A stretch of DNA of 64,000 nucleotides from an uncultured Roseateles sp. (GCF_963422335.1 NZ_OY729424.1:930001-994000); one strand, 5' to 3'. Shown: positions 1-7,687, numbered from the stretch's first letter. Translations and numbers: made by a program. The notes: generated by a model not told the origin, from the sequence alone.

Positions 1-1290
1 CATGCCGACCGAGAAGCGGGCGTCCATCACCAGCAGGGCGCCCAGCCAGATGATGGCAATGCGCTCGACGCCGAACAGCAGCTTGTTCAGCACGCTGGCC
101 AGCAGGTCCAGCTTGCGCGTGGCGATGTCGGCATTCATGCTGTCGACGACCAGATTCATGAAGCGCGAGCGCCGGTCGGCCTCGGCATTGAACAGCTTGA
201 TCGCCTGCACGCCGCGCAGCGACTCCAGAAAGTGGCTGGAGCGCTTGGCTTCAAATATCAGCGCCTCCTCGGTGGCGGCGCGCAGCGGCGCGAAGAAGGC
301 CCAGCGCAGCAGCGCATAGGCGGCCACGGCCGATAGCGCCACGGCCGTCAACATGCCGCTGTAGACCCACATCATGGCCAGGGTGACGACCACCATCAAC
401 CCATCCAGCACCGCCTCGACAAAGCTGGTCGTCAAGGTCTTCTGGATCTGCTGCACCGTGGTGAAGCGCGACCAGATATCGCCGGCGTGGCGTTTCTCGA
501 ACCAGTCCAGCGGCAGGCGCAGCAGGTGGGCGAACACATTCGACAGCCATTGCAGATTCAAGGTGGCCGACAGTACCAGCACCGCCCAGGAGCGCAGCGC
601 ACCGGTCGCCACCTGCAGCAGCACCAGCAGGCCGAAGCCCAGGCCCAGGGTGATCAACAGATCCCGGTCGGCGCTGACCAGCACGCCATCGACCACCCAC
701 TGCAGGAAGAAGGGCGCCAACAGCGTGAACACCTCCAGCGCCAGCGCCAGCGCGATGATTTGCAGCACCGAGCGCTTCAAGCCCGTGACCTTGCCCAGCA
801 GCTGGCGCAGGCTGAATTGTTGGCGCTGATTGCCGGGCGCGAAGCCTTCGGTGGGTGTCAGCTCCAGCACCACGCCGGTGAAATGGCGCGACAGCTCGCT
901 CAGCTTGAACTCGCGCCGGCCGTGGGCCGGGTCGTGTATCACGGCGAGCTGGCCGCGCAGTGAGGTCAGCACGACGAAATGGTTCATGTCCCAGTGCAGC
1001 ACGCAGGGCAATTGCAGCTGGGTCAGGTGCTCGGGCTCGGCGCGCAGCGCGCGCGGGCTCAGGTTCAGCTGCTCGGCCAGGCGCACCAGATCTATCATCG
1101 TCGCGCCCTTCATCGACAACGAGAAGCGCTTGCGCAGGGTCGGCAGATCGGTTTGCAGGCCGTGGTGGGACAGGACCATGGCGATGCAGGCCAGGCCGCA
1201 TTCGGCGCCCTCGGTCTGCAATATCACCGGCGTGCGTTTGGCGCCACGGCTCCAGCCGAGATGGAGACCACCGAACAATCGCTCAGACAC
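1..1290 (-). CDS. C39 peptidase-containing ABC exporter (partial)
   Basis: This is a bacteriocin/peptide-type ABC exporter that should cut double-glycine leaders and export the released peptide across the inner membrane. Translation from a GTG at 1290 gives an N-terminal C39 peptidase domain: Q25 and C31 in QTEGAECGLACIAMV, H104 in HWDMNHFVVL and D120 in VIHDPA, so the catalytic set is intact. Hydrophobic membrane segments follow, then the start of the coupling region. The reading frame stays open to base 1, so only the first 430 codons are present and the nucleotide-binding domain lies outside. The start overlaps the stop of the HlyD gene by 8 bases, so the two are translationally coupled. 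It is CvaB/RaxB-like in architecture. The upstream double-glycine peptide is its most likely substrate; that pairing is inferred. Confidence 0.92.
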   Translation of the reverse strand, partial: MSERLFGGLHLGWSRGAKRTPVILQTEGAECGLACIAMVLSHHGLQTDLPTLRKRFSLSMKGATMIDLVRLAEQLNLSPRALRAEPEHLTQLQLPCVLHWDMNHFVVLTSLRGQLAVIHDPAHGRREFKLSELSRHFTGVVLELTPTEGFAPGNQRQQFSLRQLLGKVTGLKRSVLQIIALALALEVFTLLAPFFLQWVVDGVLVSADRDLLITLGLGFGLLVLLQVATGALRSWAVLVLSATLNLQWLSNVFAHLLRLPLDWFEKRHAGDIWSRFTTVQQIQKTLTTSFVEAVLDGLMVVVTLAMMWVYSGMLTAVALSAVAAYALLRWAFFAPLRAATEEALIFEAKRSSHFLESLRGVQAIKLFNAEADRRSRFMNLVVDSMNADIATRKLDLLASVLNKLLFGVERIAIIWLGALLVMDARFSVGM

Positions 1291-2542
1291 GGCGGGCGAC
1301 GCTCAGCAGGGGTTCGAAGATCCACTCGATCAGCCTGCGGCGCTCCAGCAGCACATCGGCGTCTAGCTGCATGCCCACGGCCAGGGCCTGGTCCTGGCCG
1401 TAAGCGGCGACGGCCTGACGGTCCAGTCTGACGGTGATGCGGTACAGCGGCTCGCTGCGTGTGCCCGAGGCCAGGGCCAAGGGCAGGGCGCTCAGCTCGG
1501 CGGCGGCCAGCGGCGTGCGCGAGACCTGCACGATCTGGCCGGTCTGATGGCCGAACTTCTGGTACGGGAAGGCCTGGTAACGCAGCTGCACCGCCTGGGT
1601 GGGCCGCAAAAAGCCAACGGCGCTGGACGGCGCGTACAGGTGCGCCAGCAGCTGGGCCTGGGCCGGCACCAGGCTGGCCAGTGCCAGGCCCGCCGTCACC
1701 ATCTGGCCGGGCTCGGCCTGCACGGCGGTGACGATGCCGTCTTCGGCCGCGCGCAAGACGACGCGGCGTTTGGCTTCGGTCTCGGCGCCCTGCTGGGCCA
1801 GCGTGGCCAGCTCACGCTCGAGCTCGCCCTGCTGCGCCTGCGCGCGCAGCGGCAACTCGCGGCGCTGCGCGTCCAGGGTCTGGAGCTCGCGCTGCAGCTC
1901 TTCGGTCCTGCCTTTCAGGCTCAGGCGCTGCGATTCGAGATCCAGCACCTCCTGATGCTTGGTGCGCACCTGGGCGGCTGAGACATAGTTGTCGCGCTTC
2001 AGGCCTTCCCAGTCGGCCAGCGTCTGCCGTGCCAGGGTCAGGCGTTGCTCGCGGACCCTGGCGTCTTCGGCGGCGGCCTCAAGTTCGCGCTGTTTGCCGG
2101 CCACGCGCTGGGCAAGATCCTGCAACTGCTCTTTTAGCAACAGCGCGCGCTGTTGCGAGGTCTGCTGCAGGCTTTGTTCGCGCGCGCCCAGGCTTTGCTG
2201 GACGTTTGATTGGGTGTCGCCCTGGGCGGTGCTGCTGTCCAGTGACAGCACGAACAGCACATCGCCGCGACGCACGACCTGACCCTCGGTGACCTCGCGC
2301 GAGACGATGGTCGCACCCGCCGGCGGCACGATGCGCAGCAGGCCGCGGTCCGGCACCAGATAGCCGCTGACCCGTGCCTTGCGCGTGTATTCGCCCCAGC
2401 ACAGATAGGCGCCCACCAGGACGGCGGCGCCAACGGCAAAGTAAGTGAGGACGGAAAGCGACAAGGGCCGGATCAGCGTGATGCTGCCCAGCCAGTTCTG
2501 GCGTTGGCCGTTGATGGCTTCAGGTCTGAACAATGAGGCCAT
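1283..2542 (-). CDS. HlyD/CvaA-family periplasmic adaptor
   Basis: This is a 419-residue membrane-fusion protein that should link the C39 ABC exporter to an outer-membrane TolC-type channel. A short cytoplasmic N-terminus leads into one membrane segment (about residues 25-48). A split lipoyl/barrel-sandwich half follows (RIVPPAGATIVSREVTEG), then a long glutamine- and leucine-rich coiled coil (about 110-240), the second lipoyl half and a beta-barrel region. The length fits CvaA/RaxA-type adaptors. It is the second gene of the peptide operon, 116 bases downstream of the peptide, and overlaps the exporter by 8 bases. No TolC-like gene is visible, so the outer channel is presumably encoded elsewhere. 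Confidence 0.92.
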   Translation of the reverse strand: MASLFRPEAINGQRQNWLGSITLIRPLSLSVLTYFAVGAAVLVGAYLCWGEYTRKARVSGYLVPDRGLLRIVPPAGATIVSREVTEGQVVRRGDVLFVLSLDSSTAQGDTQSNVQQSLGAREQSLQQTSQQRALLLKEQLQDLAQRVAGKQRELEAAAEDARVREQRLTLARQTLADWEGLKRDNYVSAAQVRTKHQEVLDLESQRLSLKGRTEELQRELQTLDAQRRELPLRAQAQQGELERELATLAQQGAETEAKRRVVLRAAEDGIVTAVQAEPGQMVTAGLALASLVPAQAQLLAHLYAPSSAVGFLRPTQAVQLRYQAFPYQKFGHQTGQIVQVSRTPLAAAELSALPLALASGTRSEPLYRITVRLDRQAVAAYGQDQALAVGMQLDADVLLERRRLIEWIFEPLLSVARRV

Positions 2543-2620
2543 GTGAAGGCGAGACTACCGGTACTGCGTCGCTGGCTGTATCAGCCATTTCCCTGAGCAT
2601 TGGTGACAGTCGGCGAGATG

Positions 2621-2638
2621 AGGTCCGGCGCCGGACCT
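2621..2638. repeat. 18-bp perfect palindrome between peptide gene and exporter genes
   Basis: AGGTCCGGCGCCGGACCT is fully self-complementary and lies between the stop of the double-glycine peptide and the start of hlyD. As RNA it folds into a 7-bp G+C-rich stem with a 4-base loop. No T-run follows on the minus strand, so it is a poor classical terminator. It could stabilise the 3' end of a peptide-only transcript, giving more peptide than exporter, or be a protein-binding site. The role is inferred. Confidence 0.5.
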
Positions 2639-2658
2639 TCATCCCCGATGCCTGAACA

Positions 2659-2817
2659 TTACCAGCCTTTGACCGGGCTGGAGGTTTCACCCGTGCCGCC
2701 GCTGACGGCCTTCAATTGCTGCAGATCCAGTTCGATCGGCTGGGTGGTCTGGCCGGGCTTGACGTCCTGGCGGGCGGCTTGGTCAAGGGTCTGGGTTTGG
2801 GTGGCTTGGTTTTGCAT
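2659..2817 (-). CDS. Double-glycine-leader peptide (candidate pheromone or microcin precursor)
   Basis: This encodes a 52-residue precursor whose residues 28-41 read IELDLQQLKAVSGG, a classical double-glycine leader with hydrophobic residues at the usual spacing before GG. Cutting after G41 would release an 11-residue peptide, TGETSSPVKGW, with no cysteine. I chose the ATG at 2817 because GGAG lies 6 bases upstream on the minus strand; a longer frame opens at 2859 without such a site. The N-terminal half is rich in Gln and Thr (TQTQTLDQ). The gene lies directly upstream of the HlyD adaptor and C39 exporter and downstream of a LuxR-type gene, with a lux-box-like site in its promoter region. 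Export and maturation by the neighbouring exporter follow from family knowledge. Whether it is a signal or a toxin is not known; the short core favours a signal. Confidence 0.78.
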   Translation of the reverse strand: MQNQATQTQTLDQAARQDVKPGQTTQPIELDLQQLKAVSGGTGETSSPVKGW

Positions 2818-2893
2818 GGTCTGCTCCGTGGCGTTTGTGAAGTGCTTTTTTGCGTGCACGGAAGCGATTCCATCAGGCGCAGCGCCTTCTGGA

Positions 2894-2913
2894 TACTGTC
2901 AAGTCTTACAGTG
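2894..2913 (-). promoter_or_regulatory. Lux-box-like operator upstream of the peptide gene
   Basis: The 20-base site reads CACTGTAAGACTTGACAGTA on the minus strand and fits NNCTG-N10-CAGNN, the consensus bound by LuxR-type regulators. It contains TTGACA (2897-2902), a perfect -35 hexamer for the downstream peptide operon. No good -10 hexamer appears 16 to 18 bases further on, as expected for a promoter that needs an activator. It lies about 80 bases upstream of the peptide start. Confidence 0.66.
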
Positions 2914-2926
2914 TGCGCACGGGCGC

Positions 2927-2949
2927 AAACGCTGCAGGACGCAGCGTTT
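2927..2949 (-). terminator. Hairpin downstream of the luxR-type gene
   Basis: Arms AAACGCTGC (2927-2935) and GCAGCGTTT (2941-2949) pair perfectly across a 5-base loop, 12 bases after the regulator stop. On the minus strand the stem is preceded by A residues and ends in TTT, so it may end the luxR transcript and insulate the peptide promoter that follows. Confidence 0.55.
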
Positions 2950-2960
2950 TTCGGGGGCTG

Positions 2961-3674
2961 TCAGCGCAGCAGGCCCAGCCTAAGGGCCTTCAGCACCGCC
3001 TGGTGCTTGGTCGAGCAGCCCAGTTTGTGCATCGCATTCTGCGCATGCAGCACGGCGGTGCGTTCGCTGATGGCCAGGATCTCGCCCACCTCCCAGGCCG
3101 TCTTGCCTTCCATCGTCCACTGCAGGCATTCCAGCTCGCGGGGCGTGAGCTTGGGCGTTTCCTGCTGCAGCTGGCTAGGCAAAAGCACGCGCATCGCGGT
3201 GTCCAGCGCATGGACGGCAAACAGCTGCAGATCGGCAACAACCCGGGTCAACTCCGACGAGTCTCGCGGCAGGGCTTGATCGCGGTCAACACCTAGAACG
3301 AAGTGCTTGCCTTCCGGCAGATGCAGGGCCATGCAGATGCCGGTGCGAAAACCGAAGCGCGCCTGGCTTTCCCACAGATCACCGAGTCCGGCGGTCGTAT
3401 AGGTGTTCTGGTCCCAGACGATGGGCACACTCTGGCGTTTGCAATGCTGAAGTACGGGGTCGCGTCGGGCGCGGCTCAGGTCGTCAAAGGTGTCCCTGTA
3501 GCTGGTCGGGCAGTTGTCTACCGATATGAACTCGGTATTGCCCAGCGTGTGGTCGATCACCGTGACGGCGGAGACGGTATCAAAACCCAGTTGCTTGGTG
3601 AAGCGCACCACCTCGTCACGAAACTCGTCACGGGTTTTGGCTTCAAGCACCGACAGGTAACCGCCCTGCAGCAT
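2961..3674 (-). CDS. LuxR-type regulator with autoinducer-binding domain, no adjacent luxI
   Basis: This is a 237-residue regulator with an N-terminal autoinducer-binding domain (about 10-160) and a C-terminal LuxR/GerE helix-turn-helix (about 172-235, LTPRELECLQWTMEGKTAWE). The start at 3674 has AGAGGG upstream; a longer frame opens at 3824. By alignment to the six invariant ligand-pocket positions of TraR/LuxR, D72, P73 and W87 are kept. The positions equivalent to TraR W57 and Y61 appear as Y59 and F63. Such changes are typical of LuxR solos that do not bind ordinary acyl-homoserine lactones. It precedes the double-glycine peptide operon on the same strand. Lux-box-like sites on both sides (2894-2913, 3736-3755) suggest it controls the peptide operon, itself and the divergent gene. 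Confidence 0.88.
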   Translation of the reverse strand: MLQGGYLSVLEAKTRDEFRDEVVRFTKQLGFDTVSAVTVIDHTLGNTEFISVDNCPTSYRDTFDDLSRARRDPVLQHCKRQSVPIVWDQNTYTTAGLGDLWESQARFGFRTGICMALHLPEGKHFVLGVDRDQALPRDSSELTRVVADLQLFAVHALDTAMRVLLPSQLQQETPKLTPRELECLQWTMEGKTAWEVGEILAISERTAVLHAQNAMHKLGCSTKHQAVLKALRLGLLR

Positions 3675-3735
3675 CAAGATCCCTCTTGGTTGGGGTGCGC
3701 ACGACGGGCGGGCGCTGAATCGGTATTTTGGCCTG

Positions 3736-3755
3736 CCCTGACAGGTTTTACAGAT
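3736..3755 (+). promoter_or_regulatory. Second lux-box-like operator, in the divergent promoter region
   Basis: CCCTGACAGGTTTTACAGAT fits CTG-N10-CAG. Aligned to the first site read on the plus strand (TACTGTCAAGTCTTACAGTG), 13 of 20 bases match, including the block TTACAG. It lies between the starts of the luxR-type gene (3674) and the plus-strand gene (3838), where it could serve either. Confidence 0.6.
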
Positions 3756-3837
3756 GCCAAGGCGGCCGGGCTTGCGCACACTGGAGGTCAAGGCCAAGCG
3801 CTTGCGCTGGTTCATCCACCACAAACTACTTTACTCA

Positions 3838-4206
3838 ATGACTCCAGCTTGGATTGTGTATGCATGGCCCCGGGTATTGTGTCAGGCCCAGCGTGCGCAA
3901 AGATTACAGCTTACACACCAGAGCACGCGCGTGTTGGTTGCGGGCTACGGCGCCCAGCCCTCGATGGGGCAAACCCTGTGGTGCGGCCACTCGGACGAGG
4001 GCGAGGCCGGTGTGGCCTGGGACTGGGTGCAACTGCCCATCGGCATGGTGGCCATGGTCGACCCGATGGCTTTAGTCAGCAATCTGCAGTTTGTCAACCG
4101 AGAGGGTCAGGTCTTGGCCCCCATGGAGTCGGTGCGCCGCCTCAACGAGATCGTCCACGGCCTGCCCTGGCAGAGCGAGGTGCAGCGGGTGTTGCAGGCG
4201 GCTTGA
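3838..4206 (+). CDS. Hypothetical protein divergent from the luxR-type gene
   Basis: This encodes a 122-residue protein of no family I can name. The C-terminal two thirds look well folded, with a tryptophan-rich core (LWCGHSDEGEAGVAWDWVQL) followed by a hydrophobic strand and a helix ending in VLQAA. There is no signal peptide or clear membrane segment. No Shine-Dalgarno sequence precedes the ATG at 3838, so the true start could be further downstream. It is read away from the regulator, has a lux-box-like site about 85 bases upstream, and ends in a strong terminator. Membership of the same regulon is inferred. It does not resemble LuxI. Confidence 0.6.
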   Translation: MTPAWIVYAWPRVLCQAQRAQRLQLTHQSTRVLVAGYGAQPSMGQTLWCGHSDEGEAGVAWDWVQLPIGMVAMVDPMALVSNLQFVNREGQVLAPMESVRRLNEIVHGLPWQSEVQRVLQAA

Positions 4207-4228
4207 AGTGGGCGCAGGGCGCCCACTT
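4206..4228 (+). terminator. Terminator after the hypothetical gene
   Basis: A perfect 10-bp stem, AAGTGGGCGC (4206-4215) with GCGCCCACTT (4219-4228), has a 3-base loop, begins in the stop codon and is followed by TGTTTG. It can act for the plus-strand gene. Confidence 0.75.
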
Positions 4229-4264
4229 GTTTGAGGTGTCAAGCTCACACTTGCTTACACCTGA

Positions 4265-5446
4265 CTAGCGGGTGGCGGCCGCCCGCAGCGATTTCGCCAC
4301 AAACCACAGGCAGGCCAGGGTCAGGGCCACACACACTGCCAGCGGGGCCAGGATCTGCAAGGCATCCAGTCCTTCACCCTTGAGCACCCGTGTCATCAAG
4401 GTGTTCTGCGCCAGCGCCGGCACCCAGATCTGCCAGGGCGCTTCGACACCCTGGTTGAACAGGGTCACCATGGGCAGAAACGACACCCCCATGACAACGA
4501 AGGTGCTGCTGGCCTGGGCCTCCTTGAATGACTTGCAGCGTATCGCCACCGCCATCAGTACGGCACTGAGCGCCGCCGCCAGCGGCAGCAGCAGTACCAG
4601 AAAGGCGCCCGCCTCCTTGGGGCCGTACTGGAACATCGCCTGCAGGCTGTCGCTGCGCAACAGCCACTGGCCGGGCAGAAAGCTCAGGCAGCTAAGAGTG
4701 GCGATCAGCATGCCCACGCTGGCCACCGCACCCCATTTGCCGGCCACCAGCGCCAAAGCATCGGTCGGATTCATCAGCAGGGGCTCCAGCGAACCGCGTT
4801 CGCGTTCGCCGGCGGTGCTGTCCAGCGCCGCGCTCAGCGAGCCCGAGACCACGGCCAGGATGACGAAGAAGGGCAGGATGCCGGTCAGCCGCGCCGCCCG
4901 GGTTTGGGTGCTGGCCAGGTCGCGCTCCTCCAGCTCCAGCGGTGCCAGCAACTCCAGCGACACGCCGCGCAGCACCAGGCTCAGCGAGGTCCGCTCGCGG
5001 CCGAAGGCGCGCACCAGGCCCTGCAGCGCGCCCACGCCACCGCTGGCGCGCTGATTGGCGCTGTCGGACACCAGCTCCAGGCTGGGCTGCTCGCCGCGCA
5101 GCAGCCTGGCCTCGAAATCCTTGGGCACGACCAGCACCGGATCGCCCCATTGCGCATCGCGCAACCTGGCCTCGTAGTCGGCCGGTGCCGGCCTGATCTC
5201 ATAGCTCTGGCGCTCGATGAAGTTGCGCAGGCTGGGCGCCTGCTCGATGCCGACGGCATAAACGATGCGCTGCTCGGCCTTCTCCTCCAGCGAGGCCATC
5301 AGAAACGACAGCGCCACCAGCAGCACCGGCCCCATCACCACGGCGGACAGCAGCACCATCAGCATGGTGCGGCGGTCGCGCAGCGCGTCGATGATTTCCT
5401 TGCGGTAGACGGCCCCGATCTGGGCCCAGGTGCTGGCACGGCTCAT
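4265..5446 (-). CDS. ABC-2 transporter permease (NatB-like)
   Basis: This is a 393-residue inner-membrane permease of an ABC-2 exporter. One hydrophobic segment near the N-terminus (LLSAVVMGPVLLVALSFLM) leads into a large extracytoplasmic domain of about 170 residues. A block of about five membrane segments then runs to the C-terminus. This is the NatB layout for sodium or small-molecule extrusion. The start at 5446 overlaps the ATPase stop in an ATGA, which fixes it over a longer frame opening at 5629. It is the last gene of a four-gene coupled operon. The substrate cannot be told from sequence. Confidence 0.88.
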   Translation of the reverse strand: MSRASTWAQIGAVYRKEIIDALRDRRTMLMVLLSAVVMGPVLLVALSFLMASLEEKAEQRIVYAVGIEQAPSLRNFIERQSYEIRPAPADYEARLRDAQWGDPVLVVPKDFEARLLRGEQPSLELVSDSANQRASGGVGALQGLVRAFGRERTSLSLVLRGVSLELLAPLELEERDLASTQTRAARLTGILPFFVILAVVSGSLSAALDSTAGERERGSLEPLLMNPTDALALVAGKWGAVASVGMLIATLSCLSFLPGQWLLRSDSLQAMFQYGPKEAGAFLVLLLPLAAALSAVLMAVAIRCKSFKEAQASSTFVVMGVSFLPMVTLFNQGVEAPWQIWVPALAQNTLMTRVLKGEGLDALQILAPLAVCVALTLACLWFVAKSLRAAATR

Positions 5447-6228
5447 GGGCTTGCTCCTTCGTCGGCAAAGGCCAGCCGCACAAAGGCCTCCTCGAAATCG
5501 CTTTGTTGCGTGCGCTGAAGCAGCTCGGCCACCGTGCCCTCGGCCACGGTGCGGCCATGGGCGACGACGACAACCTCGTCGCACAGCCGCTCGACCTCCT
5601 GCATGATGTGGCTGGAGAACACGATGCACTTGGCCCCGCCCTCGGGCGAGCGCAGATGGCGCAGCGTGTCGCGCAGCGCGCGGGTGGCCAGCACGTCCAG
5701 GCCGTTGGTCGGCTCGTCCAGGATGATGTTGGCGGGGTCGTGGACCATGGCCCGGGCCAGCGCCGTCTTCATCCGCTCGCCCTGGCTGAAGCCTTCGGTG
5801 CGGCGGCCCAGCAGGGAACTCATGTCAAGCAGATCACCGAGGCCTTCGGCGCGGGCCTCGGCCTGCTCGCGGGTCATGCCCTGCAACAGGCCGTAGTAGA
5901 CGATGTTCTCGCGGGCCGTCAACCGCGGGTAGAGGCCGCGGGCATCGCTGAGCACGCCCATGCGGGCCAGTGCAGCGCCGGTCTGGGTGGCGACATCGAA
6001 GCCGTCGACGCTGATGCTGCCGGCATCGGGCGAGATCAGCCCGGCGACCATGCGCAGCGTCGTCGTCTTGCCTGCACCGTTGGGGCCCAGCAGGCCGGTG
6101 ATACGGCCGTTGGGCGCGGCAAAGCTCAGCTGCTGCACCGCCTGCACCGCTCGAGCCGGCTTGCGCCGCCACCAGGCGCCGGCGCCGGCCTGGCGGAATT
6201 GCTTGCTCACACCTTGGACCTTGATCAT
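5443..6228 (-). CDS. ABC transporter ATP-binding protein (NatA-like)
   Basis: This is a 261-residue cytoplasmic ATPase that powers the downstream ABC-2 permease. It has Walker A GPNGAGKT, a signature loop FSQGERMKTA in place of LSGGQ, and Walker B IILDEPTNGLD. Its start overlaps the stop of the upstream hydrolase in ATGA, and its own stop overlaps the permease start in the same way, so the three should be made in fixed ratio. Length and motifs are normal for NatA/CcmA-type ATPases. Confidence 0.92.
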   Translation of the reverse strand: MIKVQGVSKQFRQAGAGAWWRRKPARAVQAVQQLSFAAPNGRITGLLGPNGAGKTTTLRMVAGLISPDAGSISVDGFDVATQTGAALARMGVLSDARGLYPRLTARENIVYYGLLQGMTREQAEARAEGLGDLLDMSSLLGRRTEGFSQGERMKTALARAMVHDPANIILDEPTNGLDVLATRALRDTLRHLRSPEGGAKCIVFSSHIMQEVERLCDEVVVVAHGRTVAEGTVAELLQRTQQSDFEEAFVRLAFADEGASP

Positions 6229-7679
6229 GAGCCCGGCCCCGGTGAGGTGCCAACTGGCTGAAACGCCGGCGGGCGCGGGATGCGGGTCACGCAGCCGGCC
6301 TCCAGCGCCAGCGCATCCTTATCCTCGGCCGCGATGAAGCGGAACACCAGCTCGCGGGCGCAGCCCTGGCCCATCACACCGTGACCTGCGTTCGGCACGG
6401 TGATGTGCAGGGCCTTGGTGCCCAGCGCCTTGGCGACGCGCTCACCGTGCCGAGGCGGCGTGGCCGGATCGGCGCCACCGCTGAGCAGCAGCACCGGCAC
6501 CGGCGAGGCTTTGACTTGATAGAACTCGGCCGGCACCTGGCCGCGCGGCCAGTCCTTGCAGATGCGCGTGTAGACCTCGGCGAACTGCGCGCCGAAGTCC
6601 TTGCCGGCCGCGTCGCTCGTCTGAGTCAGCCGAGGCAGGTCTTCGGCGCAGACCACCGAGAAATGCATGCCCATCGCCAGCTTGGCCGCACGGCCCGAGC
6701 CCAGCAGGCCGGACAGGCCCGCCAGGCCCTCGAAACGGCCCTGGCGCGCATCGGCAATCGCCTGGGGCAGGGCGCTGGCATAGCTGGGCACGTAGAGCGG
6801 GCCGCGCACGGCGCCGAGCACGGCGTCGCGGGTCAGGGTCAGACGTTCGGGCTGGCCGGTCAGCGGATGGTTCACGGTCACCGCCTTCGGCAGGCCGGCC
6901 AAGAGGGCGGCCCAGTCCTGGCGCAGCTGCGGGTGGCGCTGCTTGCAATCCGCCGTCGACTCGCAGGCGGCCAACACCTGCTCCAGCGCGGCCTGGCTGT
7001 CGGGCGAGAAGCTGGCGGGCAGGGCCATGTCCGGTGGCGCCACGCCGTCAAGGATGACGCGCCGCGTGTGTTGCGGGAACTGGCGCAGGTACTCCAGCGC
7101 CGCCCGCGTGCCGTAGGACGCACCGATCAGGTTGATCTGCTCGGCGCCGAGCTGCGCGCGCACCGCGTCCAGGTCCTGCATCGCGATGGTCGTCGTGTAC
7201 TGGCGCAGGTCGCCGTGCGGCAGCTTCATCAGCGCCTCGCGGCACTGCTGCATACGCAACTCCTGCGCGGCGCTGTCCAGGCTCTGGGCCAGCGGCTGCC
7301 GGTGCTCGTCTTCGCAGCCCAGCGGCGCCGAACGGCCGGTGCCGCGCTGATCGACAAACACCAGGTCGCGGCGATTGCCGAGGCGCCCCAGCAACGGCAT
7401 CACCTGGCCGGCCAGGGCGATGGCGCTCTGGCCCGGGCCGCCGGCGAGCATGAACACCGGATCGGGCAGCTTGCGCCGGGCCAGCGCGGGCACGACGACA
7501 TAGTGCAGGGTGATCTGCCTGCCCTGCGGCTGGGCCGGGTCCAGCGCGCGGTTCAGCTGGCCGCACAGGGCCTCGTTTCTCAGCCCGTCCACGCGGCAGG
7601 GGGTCAAGGGGGTCTGGGCCATGACCGGCTCGGCCAGGCTCAGGGCCCAAGCCAGGGCCAGGCCTTGGAGGGCCATCAT
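6225..7679 (-). CDS. Secreted alpha/beta hydrolase, TAP-like peptidase family
   Basis: This is a 484-residue alpha/beta hydrolase with a signal peptide (about residues 1-22, ending VMAQ). It shows the oxyanion motif LAGGPGQSA, then GTGRSAPL, the nucleophile elbow GASYGT, a late acid region GGADPATPP and a C-terminal His in NAGHGVM, so the catalytic triad looks complete. This is the architecture of proline iminopeptidase and tripeptidyl aminopeptidase relatives that work in the periplasm or outside. Two adjacent ATGs (7679, 7676) are possible starts. It is coupled to the ABC ATPase by a 4-base overlap, which suggests that the transporter handles its substrate or product. Confidence 0.88.
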   Translation of the reverse strand: MMALQGLALAWALSLAEPVMAQTPLTPCRVDGLRNEALCGQLNRALDPAQPQGRQITLHYVVVPALARRKLPDPVFMLAGGPGQSAIALAGQVMPLLGRLGNRRDLVFVDQRGTGRSAPLGCEDEHRQPLAQSLDSAAQELRMQQCREALMKLPHGDLRQYTTTIAMQDLDAVRAQLGAEQINLIGASYGTRAALEYLRQFPQHTRRVILDGVAPPDMALPASFSPDSQAALEQVLAACESTADCKQRHPQLRQDWAALLAGLPKAVTVNHPLTGQPERLTLTRDAVLGAVRGPLYVPSYASALPQAIADARQGRFEGLAGLSGLLGSGRAAKLAMGMHFSVVCAEDLPRLTQTSDAAGKDFGAQFAEVYTRICKDWPRGQVPAEFYQVKASPVPVLLLSGGADPATPPRHGERVAKALGTKALHITVPNAGHGVMGQGCARELVFRFIAAEDKDALALEAGCVTRIPRPPAFQPVGTSPGPGS

Positions 7680-7687
7680 CCAGCTGC

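Noticed and set aside
251..1201. 316-codon minus-strand frame with ATG inside the exporter
   Set aside because: It is out of frame with the C39 exporter, whose correct frame carries all peptidase motifs and stays open to the window edge.
3838..4206. LuxI-type autoinducer synthase
   Set aside because: Too short and without the N-terminal Arg/Phe/Trp and Asp/Arg pattern of LuxI proteins.
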